Assembly: GCA_035998445.1 (NCBI GenBank)
Contig: DASYHQ010000041.1
Location: 184,162 to 248,161 of the forward strand
Reading direction: 5' to 3'
DNA: 64,000 nucleotides
From: Tepidisphaeraceae bacterium
GTDB taxonomy: Bacteria > Planctomycetota > Phycisphaerae > Tepidisphaerales > Tepidisphaeraceae
Shown here: one piece after another, positions 1 through 7,472 of the stretch
How positions within the stretch are numbered: the stretch's first letter is position 1
How the letters are laid out: each line of letters opens with the position of its first letter
Notes under the pieces: model-generated
What the model was told of the DNA's origin: nothing
Seen by the model: only the letters and a program-made list of their open reading frames with translations
The model's database searches: none
Position numbers and translations under genes: made by a program

Positions 1-129
1 CGTCCCGCCCATGCGTGTGGATTGAAATGGACGTCCCATTTGTTCCAGATCCGCTTCGACCAAGCTACCAAACCAAAAACAAAATCTCCTGACCCAACTC
101 AGTGCATGGGCGAGACGCCCATGCCACGG
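1..129. repeat. REP-like double-hairpin element, copy A (left end cut by window)
   Basis: The right arm at 104-129 is the self-complementary GCATGGGCGAGACGCCCATG followed by CCACGG. The left arm at 1-20 is its truncated inverse. It belongs to a family of about 135-bp elements with a hairpin at each end and a variable middle; full copies lie at 3428, 7309, 12631, 20009, 40633 and 46620. Reading through the arm gives the spurious peptide MGETPMP in many reading frames. Confidence 0.8.
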
Positions 130-294
130 CCAATTCACCGACGTCCACACCTTGATCCGCTTAGCGTGCTTGGCGTTCTTGGCGCGAGAACGAAGCCAAC
201 CGCGATCACCGGAGGTCTCAGGGGTTCGCCGCATGGACGCCAGCCGCCGCCCTGCATAAAGTACGTGAACTTCGGAACCTGGCCCCCATCACAG

Positions 295-885
295 ATGAGC
301 GACACGCTTCGCCTGGACCCCGAGACGTTGCTGACGGCTTACGCGCAGGGCGTCTTCCCCATGTCCGACCGTGACGGCACGGTGCGGTGGTACACCGCCG
401 ACCCGCGCGGCGTGCTGCCGTTGGACGAACTGCACGTCCCGAAAACCCTCGCCACCCTCGTGCGGCAGCAGAAGTTCGACGTCCGCATCAACTACGACTT
501 CGAGGCCACGATGCGCGGCTGCATGAGCAACCGTGAGGAAGGGTCCTGGATCAGCGACGACCTGATCGCCGCCTACAAACGCCTGCACGAACTGGGCTTT
601 GCACACAGCGTCGAGACGTGGTTGAACGGCCAACTCGTCGGTGGCCTGTACGGCGTCAGCCTTGGTGGGGCGTTCTTCGGTGAAAGCATGTTCCACCGCG
701 TCAGCGATGCCAGCAAGGTCGCGCTCGTCCACCTCGTCAACCGCCTGAACGAACGGGGCTACCAACTGCTCGACACTCAGGCCTCCACCGAACACCTCCG
801 CCGGTTCGGCTGCATCGACATCCCCGCCAGCCAATACCTGCGCCTGCTGAAGTCCGCGATGAAGAAGCAGTGCGTGTTCGGCTAG
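295..885 (+). CDS. aat: Leucyl/phenylalanyl-tRNA--protein transferase
   Basis: A cytoplasmic enzyme that transfers Leu or Phe from aminoacyl-tRNA to proteins with an N-terminal Arg or Lys, creating type-2 N-degrons for ClpS/ClpAP. The 196-residue protein carries the family signatures WYTADPRGVLPL (about 35-46), NREEGSWI, YKRLHELGFAHSVE and FFGESMFHR. It is somewhat shorter than the E. coli enzyme (234 aa) because the N-terminus is brief. An in-frame ATG-less extension reaches back to the repeat at 1-129, but the ATG at 295 begins just where homology to the family starts. The N-degron adaptor clpS lies 700 bp away on the opposite strand, so the two genes serve one pathway without being an operon. 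Confidence 0.95.
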   Translation: MSDTLRLDPETLLTAYAQGVFPMSDRDGTVRWYTADPRGVLPLDELHVPKTLATLVRQQKFDVRINYDFEATMRGCMSNREEGSWISDDLIAAYKRLHELGFAHSVETWLNGQLVGGLYGVSLGGAFFGESMFHRVSDASKVALVHLVNRLNERGYQLLDTQASTEHLRRFGCIDIPASQYLRLLKSAMKKQCVFG

Positions 886-906
886 CGCCACGCGTCGCCG
901 CCTCCC

Positions 907-1525
907 TCTTCTGTAGGACAGGCATTCCTGCCTATCTCTCCCCCCGGCTTTCTCTCCCCCGTATTCTGTGGCACGGGCATTCTTGCCTGCGTCTCTTATC
1001 TTCCAGTGGGACGGACATTCTCGTCTGCCCCTCCTCGCGCGATCGTTGCGCTTTCATCGACGGAGAAGAGACGCGAAGGCGCGAAGCCGCGAAGGGATCG
1101 CGAAGGACACTCTTCCACCCGGTGCGGCGACGGCGGTATGGGTAAGGCAAGACCCGAATCCGTGCACCATTGTGCACCATTTTGCACCATCGGGTGAGGA
1201 CGATGGAGGTTTATGCGCGAAGCGCGTCGGCTATTCAGTTGTCAAAGAGCACGCTATCCATCTCTACGGACGCGCTGCGCAACTGAGGCAGATTCAGCGC
1301 AACGCTCCTCGTTTTCCTTCGCGTCCTCCTTCGCGCCTTCGCGCCTTCGGGTCTCTTCATTTCTAAAAAGTAGAGACAGACAAGAATGTCCGTCCCACCA
1401 GGAAGATGAAAGACAGAAAGAGACACAGGCAAGAATGCCTGTGCCACAGAAGAGCGGCAAAGAGAATACCGGGGGGAGATGAATACGGGGGGACAGACAG
1501 GCAGGAATGCCCGTCCTACAGAAGA
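907..1525. repeat. Composite element of concentric nested inverted repeats, copy 1
   Basis: This fills the aat-clpS gap. Four inverted-repeat pairs lie one inside the other: outer arms 907-944/1484-1525 (TAGGACAGGCATTCCTGCC type), then 964-996/1419-1455 (GTGGCACGGGCATTCTTGCC type), then 1001-1035/1374-1408 (GTGGGACGGACATTC type), then 1063-1098/1325-1358 (AGACGCGAAGGCGCGAAG type). A core of about 225 bp (1099-1324) contains GTGCACCATT-type repeats and TTGTCAAAGAGCACGCTATC. The core recurs at 16615-17278. No convincing gene is seen. Confidence 0.85.
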
Positions 1526-1586
1526 GGGCGACGCGGCTCCGGGCGTCGAACGCAATGGCGCGCGTGGCCCATCGCCTATTCGCCGA

Positions 1587-1961
1587 TCACTTCTCCGCGG
1601 GCTCGATTGTCACGGTCAAGCCCTTGCTCTCGAACTGGTCCTTGTACAGCTCGGCCCGTTCCTTGTGGGTGACCAGCAGCAGCGTCAGGCCGGTGTCGTT
1701 GGCCTCGCGCATGCGGGTCTCGGCGTCCTGTTTGTTCAGGGGGGTCAGCTCGACAATCGTGTCGATCACGAACTTGAAGTCGTTCTTGTCGTCGTTGTGC
1801 AGCAGCACCTTCCACGGCGGCAGCATGCCGGGGGGCTTGCGCTTTGGGGCGCTCTTGGTCGACTTGCGCGGCTTGGTCGCGGTGGCGTTGCCGCCCTCGC
1901 TGGGTGCTGCCGGCGTGGGGGCGCCGGCGTCGCTTGGGGATTCCTTCGGTTCGTCTGCCAT
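1587..1961 (-). CDS. clpS: ATP-dependent Clp protease adaptor ClpS (divergent)
   Basis: An adaptor that delivers N-degron substrates to the Clp AAA+ unfoldase. The 124-aa product has a 45-residue Ala/Pro/Lys-rich N-terminal extension followed by the ClpS fold with LLHNDDKNDFKFVID (about 53-67). The substrate-binding Asn-Asp-Asp of the family is present (N57 D58 D59). The conserved His of the AVHYQG motif (H66 in E. coli) aligns with Asn in EANDTG, and the neighbouring Val is Ala. The start is chosen at 1961 because AGGAGG lies just upstream. A TATAAT at 2018-2013 (minus strand) would give a leader of about 45 nt. Family assignment is firm; unchanged substrate specificity is not. Confidence 0.88.
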   Translation of the reverse strand: MADEPKESPSDAGAPTPAAPSEGGNATATKPRKSTKSAPKRKPPGMLPPWKVLLHNDDKNDFKFVIDTIVELTPLNKQDAETRMREANDTGLTLLLVTHKERAELYKDQFESKGLTVTIEPAEK

Positions 1962-2070
1962 ACAGCCTTCCTCCTTAGCCCGCGTTGGGAACGGGCCACG
2001 GTTCACCTGTTCATTATAGCGATGCGCGACCGACTTGGCACCGCAATAGTTCTCGCGGCACCCGCTGCGA

Positions 2071-2076
2071 TATAGT
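2071..2076 (+). promoter_or_regulatory. -10-like hexamer TATAGT, leaderless anmK
   Basis: TATAGT ends six nucleotides before the anmK ATG. Transcription would therefore begin at or next to the start codon, and there is no ribosome-binding site in between. The same arrangement recurs at many genes of the window. Confidence 0.5.
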
Positions 2077-2082
2077 GGGGCC

Positions 2083-3225
2083 ATGCACGTCGCGACGAAC
2101 GAGCCCAGCCGACTGATCGCCGGCGCCATGAGCGGCACGAGCGCCGATGGCGTGGATGTCGCGATCGTGCGAATCGTCGGCAGCGGCATGACGATGCGGG
2201 CGACGATCGTCCACCACCTCGCCCATGCGTTCGATGCGTCGTTGAAGCAGAAGATTTTTGCGATTCGCGGCAGTGGCACGGTCGCGTTGCGAGATTTAGC
2301 GGAACTGGCACACGACCTCTCGCTGGCCTACGCCACCGCCATCAACGCGGCGTTGCGAGCGGCCCACCTGTCGGCCGACGCGCTGACGGCTATCGCGGCG
2401 CACGGGCAGACGTTGTTCCACGCGCCGCCCCTGACGATTCAATGGCTCGACCCCGCGCTGCTGGCCGCCCGCGTGGGGTGCCCCGTCGTCAGCGACTTCC
2501 GCCGGGCCGACTGCGCCGCCGGCGGGCAGGGGGCGCCGCTGGTGCCGTTCGCCGATTACATTGTATTTCGCGATGCCGCGAAGCACCGCGTGCTGTTGAA
2601 CATCGGCGGCATCGCCAACCTGAGCTCCATCCCCGCAGGTGGGGCGATCGACGACGTGATCGCGTTCGACACCGGGCCGGGCAACTGCATCAGCGATCAT
2701 CTCTGTCGGCAGCTCGACCCCACCGGGCCGGGTTACGACGCGAACGGCGCGCGGGCGATGGCGGGGCAGGTGGACGCGCGTCTCGTGGAGTCGGTGATGG
2801 CCGCCGACTACTTTCGCCAGCCCCCGCCCAAGAGCACGGACGTGCCGACGATGATCGACCTGTTCGAGCGCGCCCGCGCCACGGCTGGAACGCCGTTGCC
2901 CGCCGCCGACCTGCTCGCCACGGCGTGCGCGATCACGGCAGCGTCGATCCTGACTGCCTTTCGCGCCGCGGTGGGCGACGCGCCCGCCGAGTGGGTGGTC
3001 AGTGGCGGCGGGGCGAACAACGGCGCGATCATGCGGGCGCTGGGGCAGCGCGTCCCGACATTGCTGCGCAGCGAAGACCTCGGCGTCGACGCCGCCGCGA
3101 AGGAGGCCCTGGCCTTCGCCCTCCTCGGCGCCGCCACGCTCGACGGCGAACCGGGCAACCTGCCGAGCGTCACCGGCGCATCGCGCCGCGTGGTGGGGGG
3201 AACGGTCACGCCCAGGCCCGGCTGA
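2083..3225 (+). CDS. anmK: Anhydro-N-acetylmuramic acid kinase
   Basis: Hydrolyses and phosphorylates 1,6-anhydro-MurNAc to MurNAc-6-phosphate during cell-wall recycling; cytoplasmic. The 380-aa length is typical of the family. Visible motifs are the ATP-loop GAMSGTSADGVD (14-25), AAHGQTLFH, NIGGIANLS, the DTGPGNCISD catalytic stretch and VSGGGANNGAIM near the C-terminus. The next enzyme of the pathway, MurQ, is encoded 1.2 kb downstream on the same strand, but a minisatellite and three repeats separate them and murQ has its own -10-like element, so they are probably not one transcript. Confidence 0.95.
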   Translation: MHVATNEPSRLIAGAMSGTSADGVDVAIVRIVGSGMTMRATIVHHLAHAFDASLKQKIFAIRGSGTVALRDLAELAHDLSLAYATAINAALRAAHLSADALTAIAAHGQTLFHAPPLTIQWLDPALLAARVGCPVVSDFRRADCAAGGQGAPLVPFADYIVFRDAAKHRVLLNIGGIANLSSIPAGGAIDDVIAFDTGPGNCISDHLCRQLDPTGPGYDANGARAMAGQVDARLVESVMAADYFRQPPPKSTDVPTMIDLFERARATAGTPLPAADLLATACAITAASILTAFRAAVGDAPAEWVVSGGGANNGAIMRALGQRVPTLLRSEDLGVDAAAKEALAFALLGAATLDGEPGNLPSVTGASRRVVGGTVTPRPG

Positions 3226-3427
3226 TCGCGCAGCACGATCCACCTCGACATTATCAGCCCCGGCACGATCCGCGCCACCGCGATCAGGAATCCGCGGACA
3301 CCGAACCCATTCGTTCGGGTCGCCAAACGGTTCGTTGTGCTGCGCAACACGGATCGTGATGAATTGATGCGCGGACCCGTCGTCCTGAGAGGGCGTTTCA
3401 AAACAGGGTTGAGGTCGTTGGCCGGCT

Positions 3428-3565
3428 CGTGGCATGGGCGTCTCGCCCATGCGTGTCGACTGGAACGCGAGGCGCAATTAATGACCTGTTGCGCCGGCCA
3501 CGCGGTATTGATCCAATGGAACCATCCGACCCCACGCACGCATGGGCGAGACGCCCATGCCACGG
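3428..3565. repeat. REP-like double-hairpin element, copy B
   Basis: The left arm GTGGCATGGGCGTCTCGCCC at 3429 and the inverted right arm ending CCATGCCACGG at 3565 enclose a middle of about 85 bp. It lies in the anmK-murQ gap. Confidence 0.85.
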
Positions 3566-3600
3566 CCGGAGCGGACCGAGCCTTGTCATTTGACACCCGC

Positions 3601-3668
3601 TGAGGCACTCCGAAGCATCTATTCGAGGCGTCGGACAGAAGAGATCCTTCGGAGTACCTCAGGATGAC
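3601..3668. repeat. Inverted repeat, TCCGAAG/CTTCGGA family
   Basis: TGAGGCACTCCGAAGCATCT pairs imperfectly with AGATCCTTCGGAGTACCTCA. Relatives are at 47264-47345 (complete, with GTCATCC/GGATGAC ends) and 43519-43543 (half). Confidence 0.7.
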
Positions 3669-3719
3669 GAACGCGCGGTTTCATCATGATCCGCATAACA
3701 CGTCCGTTCTCGTGAGCTG

Positions 3720-4070
3720 ACCGTACGGGCGCGCTCTGCGCCCGTAAAGGCGCGGAGCGCGCCCGTACGAGCACGGAGCTCGCCCGTAAAGGCGCAGAGT
3801 GCGCCCGTACGAGCACGGAGCGCGCCCGTAAAGGCGCAGAGCGCGCCTGTACGAGCACGGAGCGCGCCCGTAAAGGCGCAGACCGCGCCCGTACGAGCAC
3901 GGAGCGCGCCCGTACGAGCACGGAGCGCGCCCGTACGAGCGCGGAGCGCGCCCGTACGTGCGCGGAGCGCAAACGTACGAGCGCGGAGCGCGCCCGTACG
4001 AGCGCGGAGCGCGCCCGTACGTGCGCGGAGCGCAAACGTACGTGCGCAGAGCGCAAACGGACGTGGCCGC
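3720..4070. repeat. 21-bp minisatellite, about 17 units
   Basis: Tandem units of the type CGCCCGTACGAGCGCGGAGC with alternating variants (GTACGAGC, GTAAAGGC, AAACGTACG) fill this stretch. Because 21 bp is seven codons, several minus-strand frames stay open and spell heptads such as ARSALVR, but there is no start signal or family similarity. I regard it as non-coding. Confidence 0.9.
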
Positions 4071-4145
4071 GGCCTGCACGTACGTGTTGCCAAGCCGCTG
4101 GAACGTGTTAGAGCGGATTTCCGCACGTCGTCGCGGCAGTGCCTT

Positions 4146-4208
4146 GTGGCACGGGTTTTCAACCCGTGTTTCATTGGAGCAGATCACGGGTTGAAAACCC
4201 GTGCCACG
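4146..4208. repeat. Perfect inverted repeat upstream of murQ
   Basis: Arms GTGGCACGGGTTTTCAACCC and its complement GGGTTGAAAACCCGTGCCAC flank a short loop. Each arm is itself partly palindromic. The remaining DNA up to murQ (4209-4448) shows no gene. Confidence 0.85.
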
Positions 4209-4448
4209 CTACGCAGAGCTGCAGCCCACTCTAGTGATCAGCGGGTTCATGTTGCTGACCAAGATGTACGCCGGGTGCCAGAGGTCGGCGTACTCGCAGA
4301 CCTGTGTCTTCCCGCGCGGCCGAAGGCACAGGTCTCGGCGTACCGCGACCTGTGGCACCCAGCCGCGACATCAACGTGCGCACCGCTCCATTCGGCAAGA
4401 ACACCCCTCGTCGCGGGCGCAGGTGATGGCGTGGCGGCGTGGGTGTGG

Positions 4449-4454
4449 TCTAAT
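4449..4454 (+). promoter_or_regulatory. -10-like hexamer TCTAAT, leaderless murQ
   Basis: TCTAAT lies seven nucleotides before the murQ ATG, with no Shine-Dalgarno sequence between. Confidence 0.4.
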
Positions 4455-4461
4455 CTCCGTT

Positions 4462-5391
4462 ATGAACGACCGCTCGCATCTGCTGACGGAACAACGGCTG
4501 GCCGACTCGATGAACCTCGACGCGATGAACGTCGCCGACGCGGTGGCGCTGATGAACCGGCAGGACCAGATCGCGATTGACGCGGTGACGGCCGAGCGGG
4601 CGAACGTCGCGCGGGCGATCGACCTCGTCGTGGCGGCGCTGTCGCGCGGCGGGCGGTTGATCTACGTGGGGGCGGGCACGAGCGGACGGTTGGGGGTGCT
4701 GGACGCATCCGAATGTCCCCCGACGTTTCGCACCGACCCCGAAACTGTGCAGGCGATCATCGCCGGGGGTGAGGCTGCCGTCTTCCGATCGCAGGAGGGG
4801 GCCGAGGACAACGCCGCCGCGGGCGCCGATGCGGTGGACGCGAAGGACGTGGGGCCGAACGACGTCGTCTTCGGCATCGCCGCCGGCGGCACGACGCCGT
4901 ACGTGCATGGAGCGCTGCGGCAGGCGACGCAGCGCGGCGCGAGGACCGTCTTCCTCTGCTGCGTTGCCGACGTGCCGAACGAGCCACCGGTGGACGTGGT
5001 GATTCGCCCGCTGACCGGGCCGGAGGTGGTGACGGGTTCCACGCGCCTGAAGGCGGGCACCGCCACGAAGCTGGTGCTGAACACCGTCACCACGCTGGCG
5101 ATGGTGCAGCTCGGCAAGGTGTACGGCAATTTGATGGTCGATCTGCGCTGCTCGAACGACAAGCTGTGGGAGCGCGGGGCGCGCATCGTGGCGGCAGTGA
5201 CAAACCTCGATCGCGACGCGGCGCTGACCGTGTTGCGGGCGGCCAACGGGTGGGTGAAAGCGGCGATCGTGATGCACGAGCGGGACGTGAACGAAAAGGA
5301 AGCGACCCGCCTGCTGCATGCAGCCGACGGGTCGCTTCGCGTTGCGTTGTTGCCGTCGCCTGGTGGGCCAGGGGGCAGCAAGAAAGCTTAG
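4462..5391 (+). CDS. murQ: N-acetylmuramic acid 6-phosphate etherase
   Basis: Cleaves the D-lactyl ether of MurNAc-6-phosphate to give GlcNAc-6-phosphate and D-lactate, the step after AnmK. The 309-aa product has a SIS sugar-phosphate domain with GAGTSGRLG (70-78), the catalytic-Glu motif ASECPPTF (E84), GIAAGGTTPY, and LRCSNDKLWERG followed by the C-terminal helical domain. The frame is open for 261 bp upstream, but homology begins with MNDRSHLLTEQR, so the ATG at 4462 is taken. Its stop overlaps the stop of the convergent glycosyltransferase by four bases. Confidence 0.95.
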   Translation: MNDRSHLLTEQRLADSMNLDAMNVADAVALMNRQDQIAIDAVTAERANVARAIDLVVAALSRGGRLIYVGAGTSGRLGVLDASECPPTFRTDPETVQAIIAGGEAAVFRSQEGAEDNAAAGADAVDAKDVGPNDVVFGIAAGGTTPYVHGALRQATQRGARTVFLCCVADVPNEPPVDVVIRPLTGPEVVTGSTRLKAGTATKLVLNTVTTLAMVQLGKVYGNLMVDLRCSNDKLWERGARIVAAVTNLDRDAALTVLRAANGWVKAAIVMHERDVNEKEATRLLHAADGSLRVALLPSPGGPGGSKKA

Positions 5392-7058
5392 GCGGCTTCG
5401 GCGACGTTTTCCTGTTCGTCGTCGAGATCGTTGTTGATCGAGATCTCGACCTCCGCCTCGCTGCTCTGCTGGATCAGCTGGTCGATCAGCTGCTCGATGT
5501 GGCGGGCGGTCTGGTTGAACGCGAAGTGCTGTTCGACGCGGGCGCGCATCGTCTTGCCGAGCTTGGCCCGGTAGGCCGGCTCGCGGATGATCTTGCTGAC
5601 GCGCTCGATGTAGGCGGCGGTGTCGCGGCCGCTGATCGTGCCCTCGCTGCCGACGAACGACGCCGCCTGAGACTGCTCGGCGCTATCGCCCCAGCGCATC
5701 GCGACGACCGGCCGTTCCATCGCCATCGCCTGCAGCACGCCGGTGGCGCCGGCCGCGGGGAACTCGGTGAGGTACAAATCGGCGATGCGGAGGAAGCCGG
5801 GCAAATCCTTCCGCTTGCCTGCGTAGCCGACGCGCTTGCCCACTCCAGCCGACTCGAACTTGCGCTTCTGCCACGCGAGGTCACCGTCGCCCACCAGCAG
5901 GTAGATGGCGTGGGGGTGGGCACGGAGGATGTTGATGACGGTCTCGACGAACTCGCCGCTCATGGCGTTGTCGAGGTCACCGGCGGCCGTGGCGAGCACG
6001 ATCGCCTGTTCCGGAATGCCGTAAGCGCTGCGCTGCGGCGCGGGGCCGTTGGCGTCGTCGACGTCGATGCCTTCCAGGATGAAGTTGCTCTCGACGCTGT
6101 TGCGGTTCCAGTGCGTCTTGTCCAACTCGAAGCGGTTCTGGTCGACGTAGGTGACGCAGTCGATGCCACCGGCGTACAGCGGGCTGCGGCGCACGAGGTT
6201 CATCTTCACGCGGGCCACGTCCCAGTCGGCCACGATCGCGGCGACGGGGTCGGCCTGCGTGGTGTCGAAGATGACCACGTCGATCTGGTCCTTCACCAAC
6301 TGGTCGGCCAACTGCCGGCTGGCGGTGACGAGGTCGCCGTCGAGCGGGGCGATCCACGCGGACACCTTCAGCTTGGCCAAGGTTTCCAAAGTGTCCTTGG
6401 CGCGCTTGGCGCTGGGCAGGGCATAGGTGGCCTGCGTGAGGGCCGACTTCTCGCGGCGGGCTGCGGCGTCGGTCACGTAGACCTGCAGCTTGAACCGCTT
6501 GGTGTCGTAGTGCTTGGCAAAGCTGCGCACCGCGCGGCCGGTCGCGTCGTCGTCGGCAATGCCGGAGACGATGTAGGCGATCTTCGTCAGCTTGTTGTTC
6601 CACTCGATGCTCTCGGGCGCGGCCCAGTCGATGCCCTGCGCGGCGCGGGCATACTGCGTGGCGACGAACTGACAGTTCTCGCGGTCGGCGGTGTAGCTGC
6701 CGTTCTGCCCGAGGTCGAACGCCATGCCACTGGCGATGGCTTCCAGACCCAAGGCATATTCACGCCGTGCGATCGCGCTGCTGCCGAACCGAACGGTCGG
6801 CTGCGCCCGCATGTCGGCCAGGCCCAGGAAGCTGCTGACGCTGACGAACTGGTTCAGCACCTTCTGGTCCGAGTAATCGATCGCCTCCAGGCTCTGCAGC
6901 ATGTGCTGATGCGCCTGGCGAAGGTCGAGCATGGCATGGGCATGATGGGCCAGGAACTTCTCGGCGCTGTTGGGCGACTCCTGGTACACCTCCAGCTGCG
7001 CGGGTTCGACCGTCTCACCTTTGTTCACGCGATCCACAAGTTCCATCAACGATGCCAT
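5388..7058 (-). CDS. Glycosyltransferase with GT-B C-terminal half (O-GlcNAc-transferase/GT4-like)
   Basis: The 556-aa protein has an N-terminal helical part (1-170) of unknown role, then an alpha/beta domain and a GT-B nucleotide-sugar domain. The C-terminal half carries YLLVGDGDLAWQKRKFESAG, FLRIADLYLTEFPAAGATGV, QAMAMERPVVAMRWGDSAEQ and SEGTISGRDTAAYIERV. These resemble the donor-binding region of GT4/GT41-like enzymes. No signal peptide or membrane segment is seen, so it should act in the cytoplasm or at the inner face of the membrane. The sugar and acceptor cannot be told. It is alone on this strand and convergent with murQ. Confidence 0.7.
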   Translation of the reverse strand: MASLMELVDRVNKGETVEPAQLEVYQESPNSAEKFLAHHAHAMLDLRQAHQHMLQSLEAIDYSDQKVLNQFVSVSSFLGLADMRAQPTVRFGSSAIARREYALGLEAIASGMAFDLGQNGSYTADRENCQFVATQYARAAQGIDWAAPESIEWNNKLTKIAYIVSGIADDDATGRAVRSFAKHYDTKRFKLQVYVTDAAARREKSALTQATYALPSAKRAKDTLETLAKLKVSAWIAPLDGDLVTASRQLADQLVKDQIDVVIFDTTQADPVAAIVADWDVARVKMNLVRRSPLYAGGIDCVTYVDQNRFELDKTHWNRNSVESNFILEGIDVDDANGPAPQRSAYGIPEQAIVLATAAGDLDNAMSGEFVETVINILRAHPHAIYLLVGDGDLAWQKRKFESAGVGKRVGYAGKRKDLPGFLRIADLYLTEFPAAGATGVLQAMAMERPVVAMRWGDSAEQSQAASFVGSEGTISGRDTAAYIERVSKIIREPAYRAKLGKTMRARVEQHFAFNQTARHIEQLIDQLIQQSSEAEVEISINNDLDDEQENVAEAA

Positions 7059-7308
7059 GGGCCAGATCCTTTCGTAACGACCGTGCGGGGTACAACGATT
7101 ATGCGATGCATATCGGGCCGTTACCCACGCGACATTAGCGCCACAGTTCGCCTATTTTCACGACCGATAATGGACGGCGCGGGGAGGGTAATGGAGCGTG
7201 GGGCAACCAAGTTGAACCGCCAAGAACGCCAAGGACGCCAGGAAGGCAAAAGCTAACGCGGCGGCAGGAAGGTGGCGATTGGGCGGGTGGCGCGAGGGCG
7301 CTCAGGGC

Positions 7309-7446
7309 ATGGCATGGGCGTCTCGCCCATGCCTGTGGACTGAAATGGAGATGCAATTGGTGGCAGCCCGCTTCGGCCGCGCGGGCTACTAGCAAAAAGA
7401 ACGCTTCGGCCTCATCACAAGCATGGGCGAGACGCCCATGCCACGG
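7309..7446. repeat. REP-like double-hairpin element, copy C
   Basis: GGCATGGGCGTCTCGCCCAT at 7311 and the inverse arm ending CCATGCCACGG at 7446. The rest of the 7059-7472 gap holds only a short tandem of GCCAAGAACGCCAAGGACGC near 7215 and no gene. Confidence 0.85.
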
Positions 7447-7472
7447 TGGAGAGCCGAAACTTCAGCACCCGG

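Noticed and set aside
870..1555. Several small frames in the aat-clpS gap, some with MP-LPQ-type or RQECP-type peptides
   Set aside because: They are translations of the nested inverted-repeat arms; the same peptides appear in every copy in several frames.
3720..4070. Possible CRISPR array
   Set aside because: Units are directly adjacent with no unique spacers, and no cas genes are near.
3619..4187. Minus-strand frames encoding heptads such as ARSALVR or SYGRAPR
   Set aside because: They are translations of the 21-bp minisatellite in several frames at once. No ribosome-binding site, family similarity or single favoured frame.
5166..7256. A 696-codon plus-strand open frame
   Set aside because: It lies antisense to the glycosyltransferase gene and reads as His/Asp/Val/Arg-rich sequence typical of the complementary strand of GC-rich codons. 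The minus-strand protein has recognisable motifs; this one has none.
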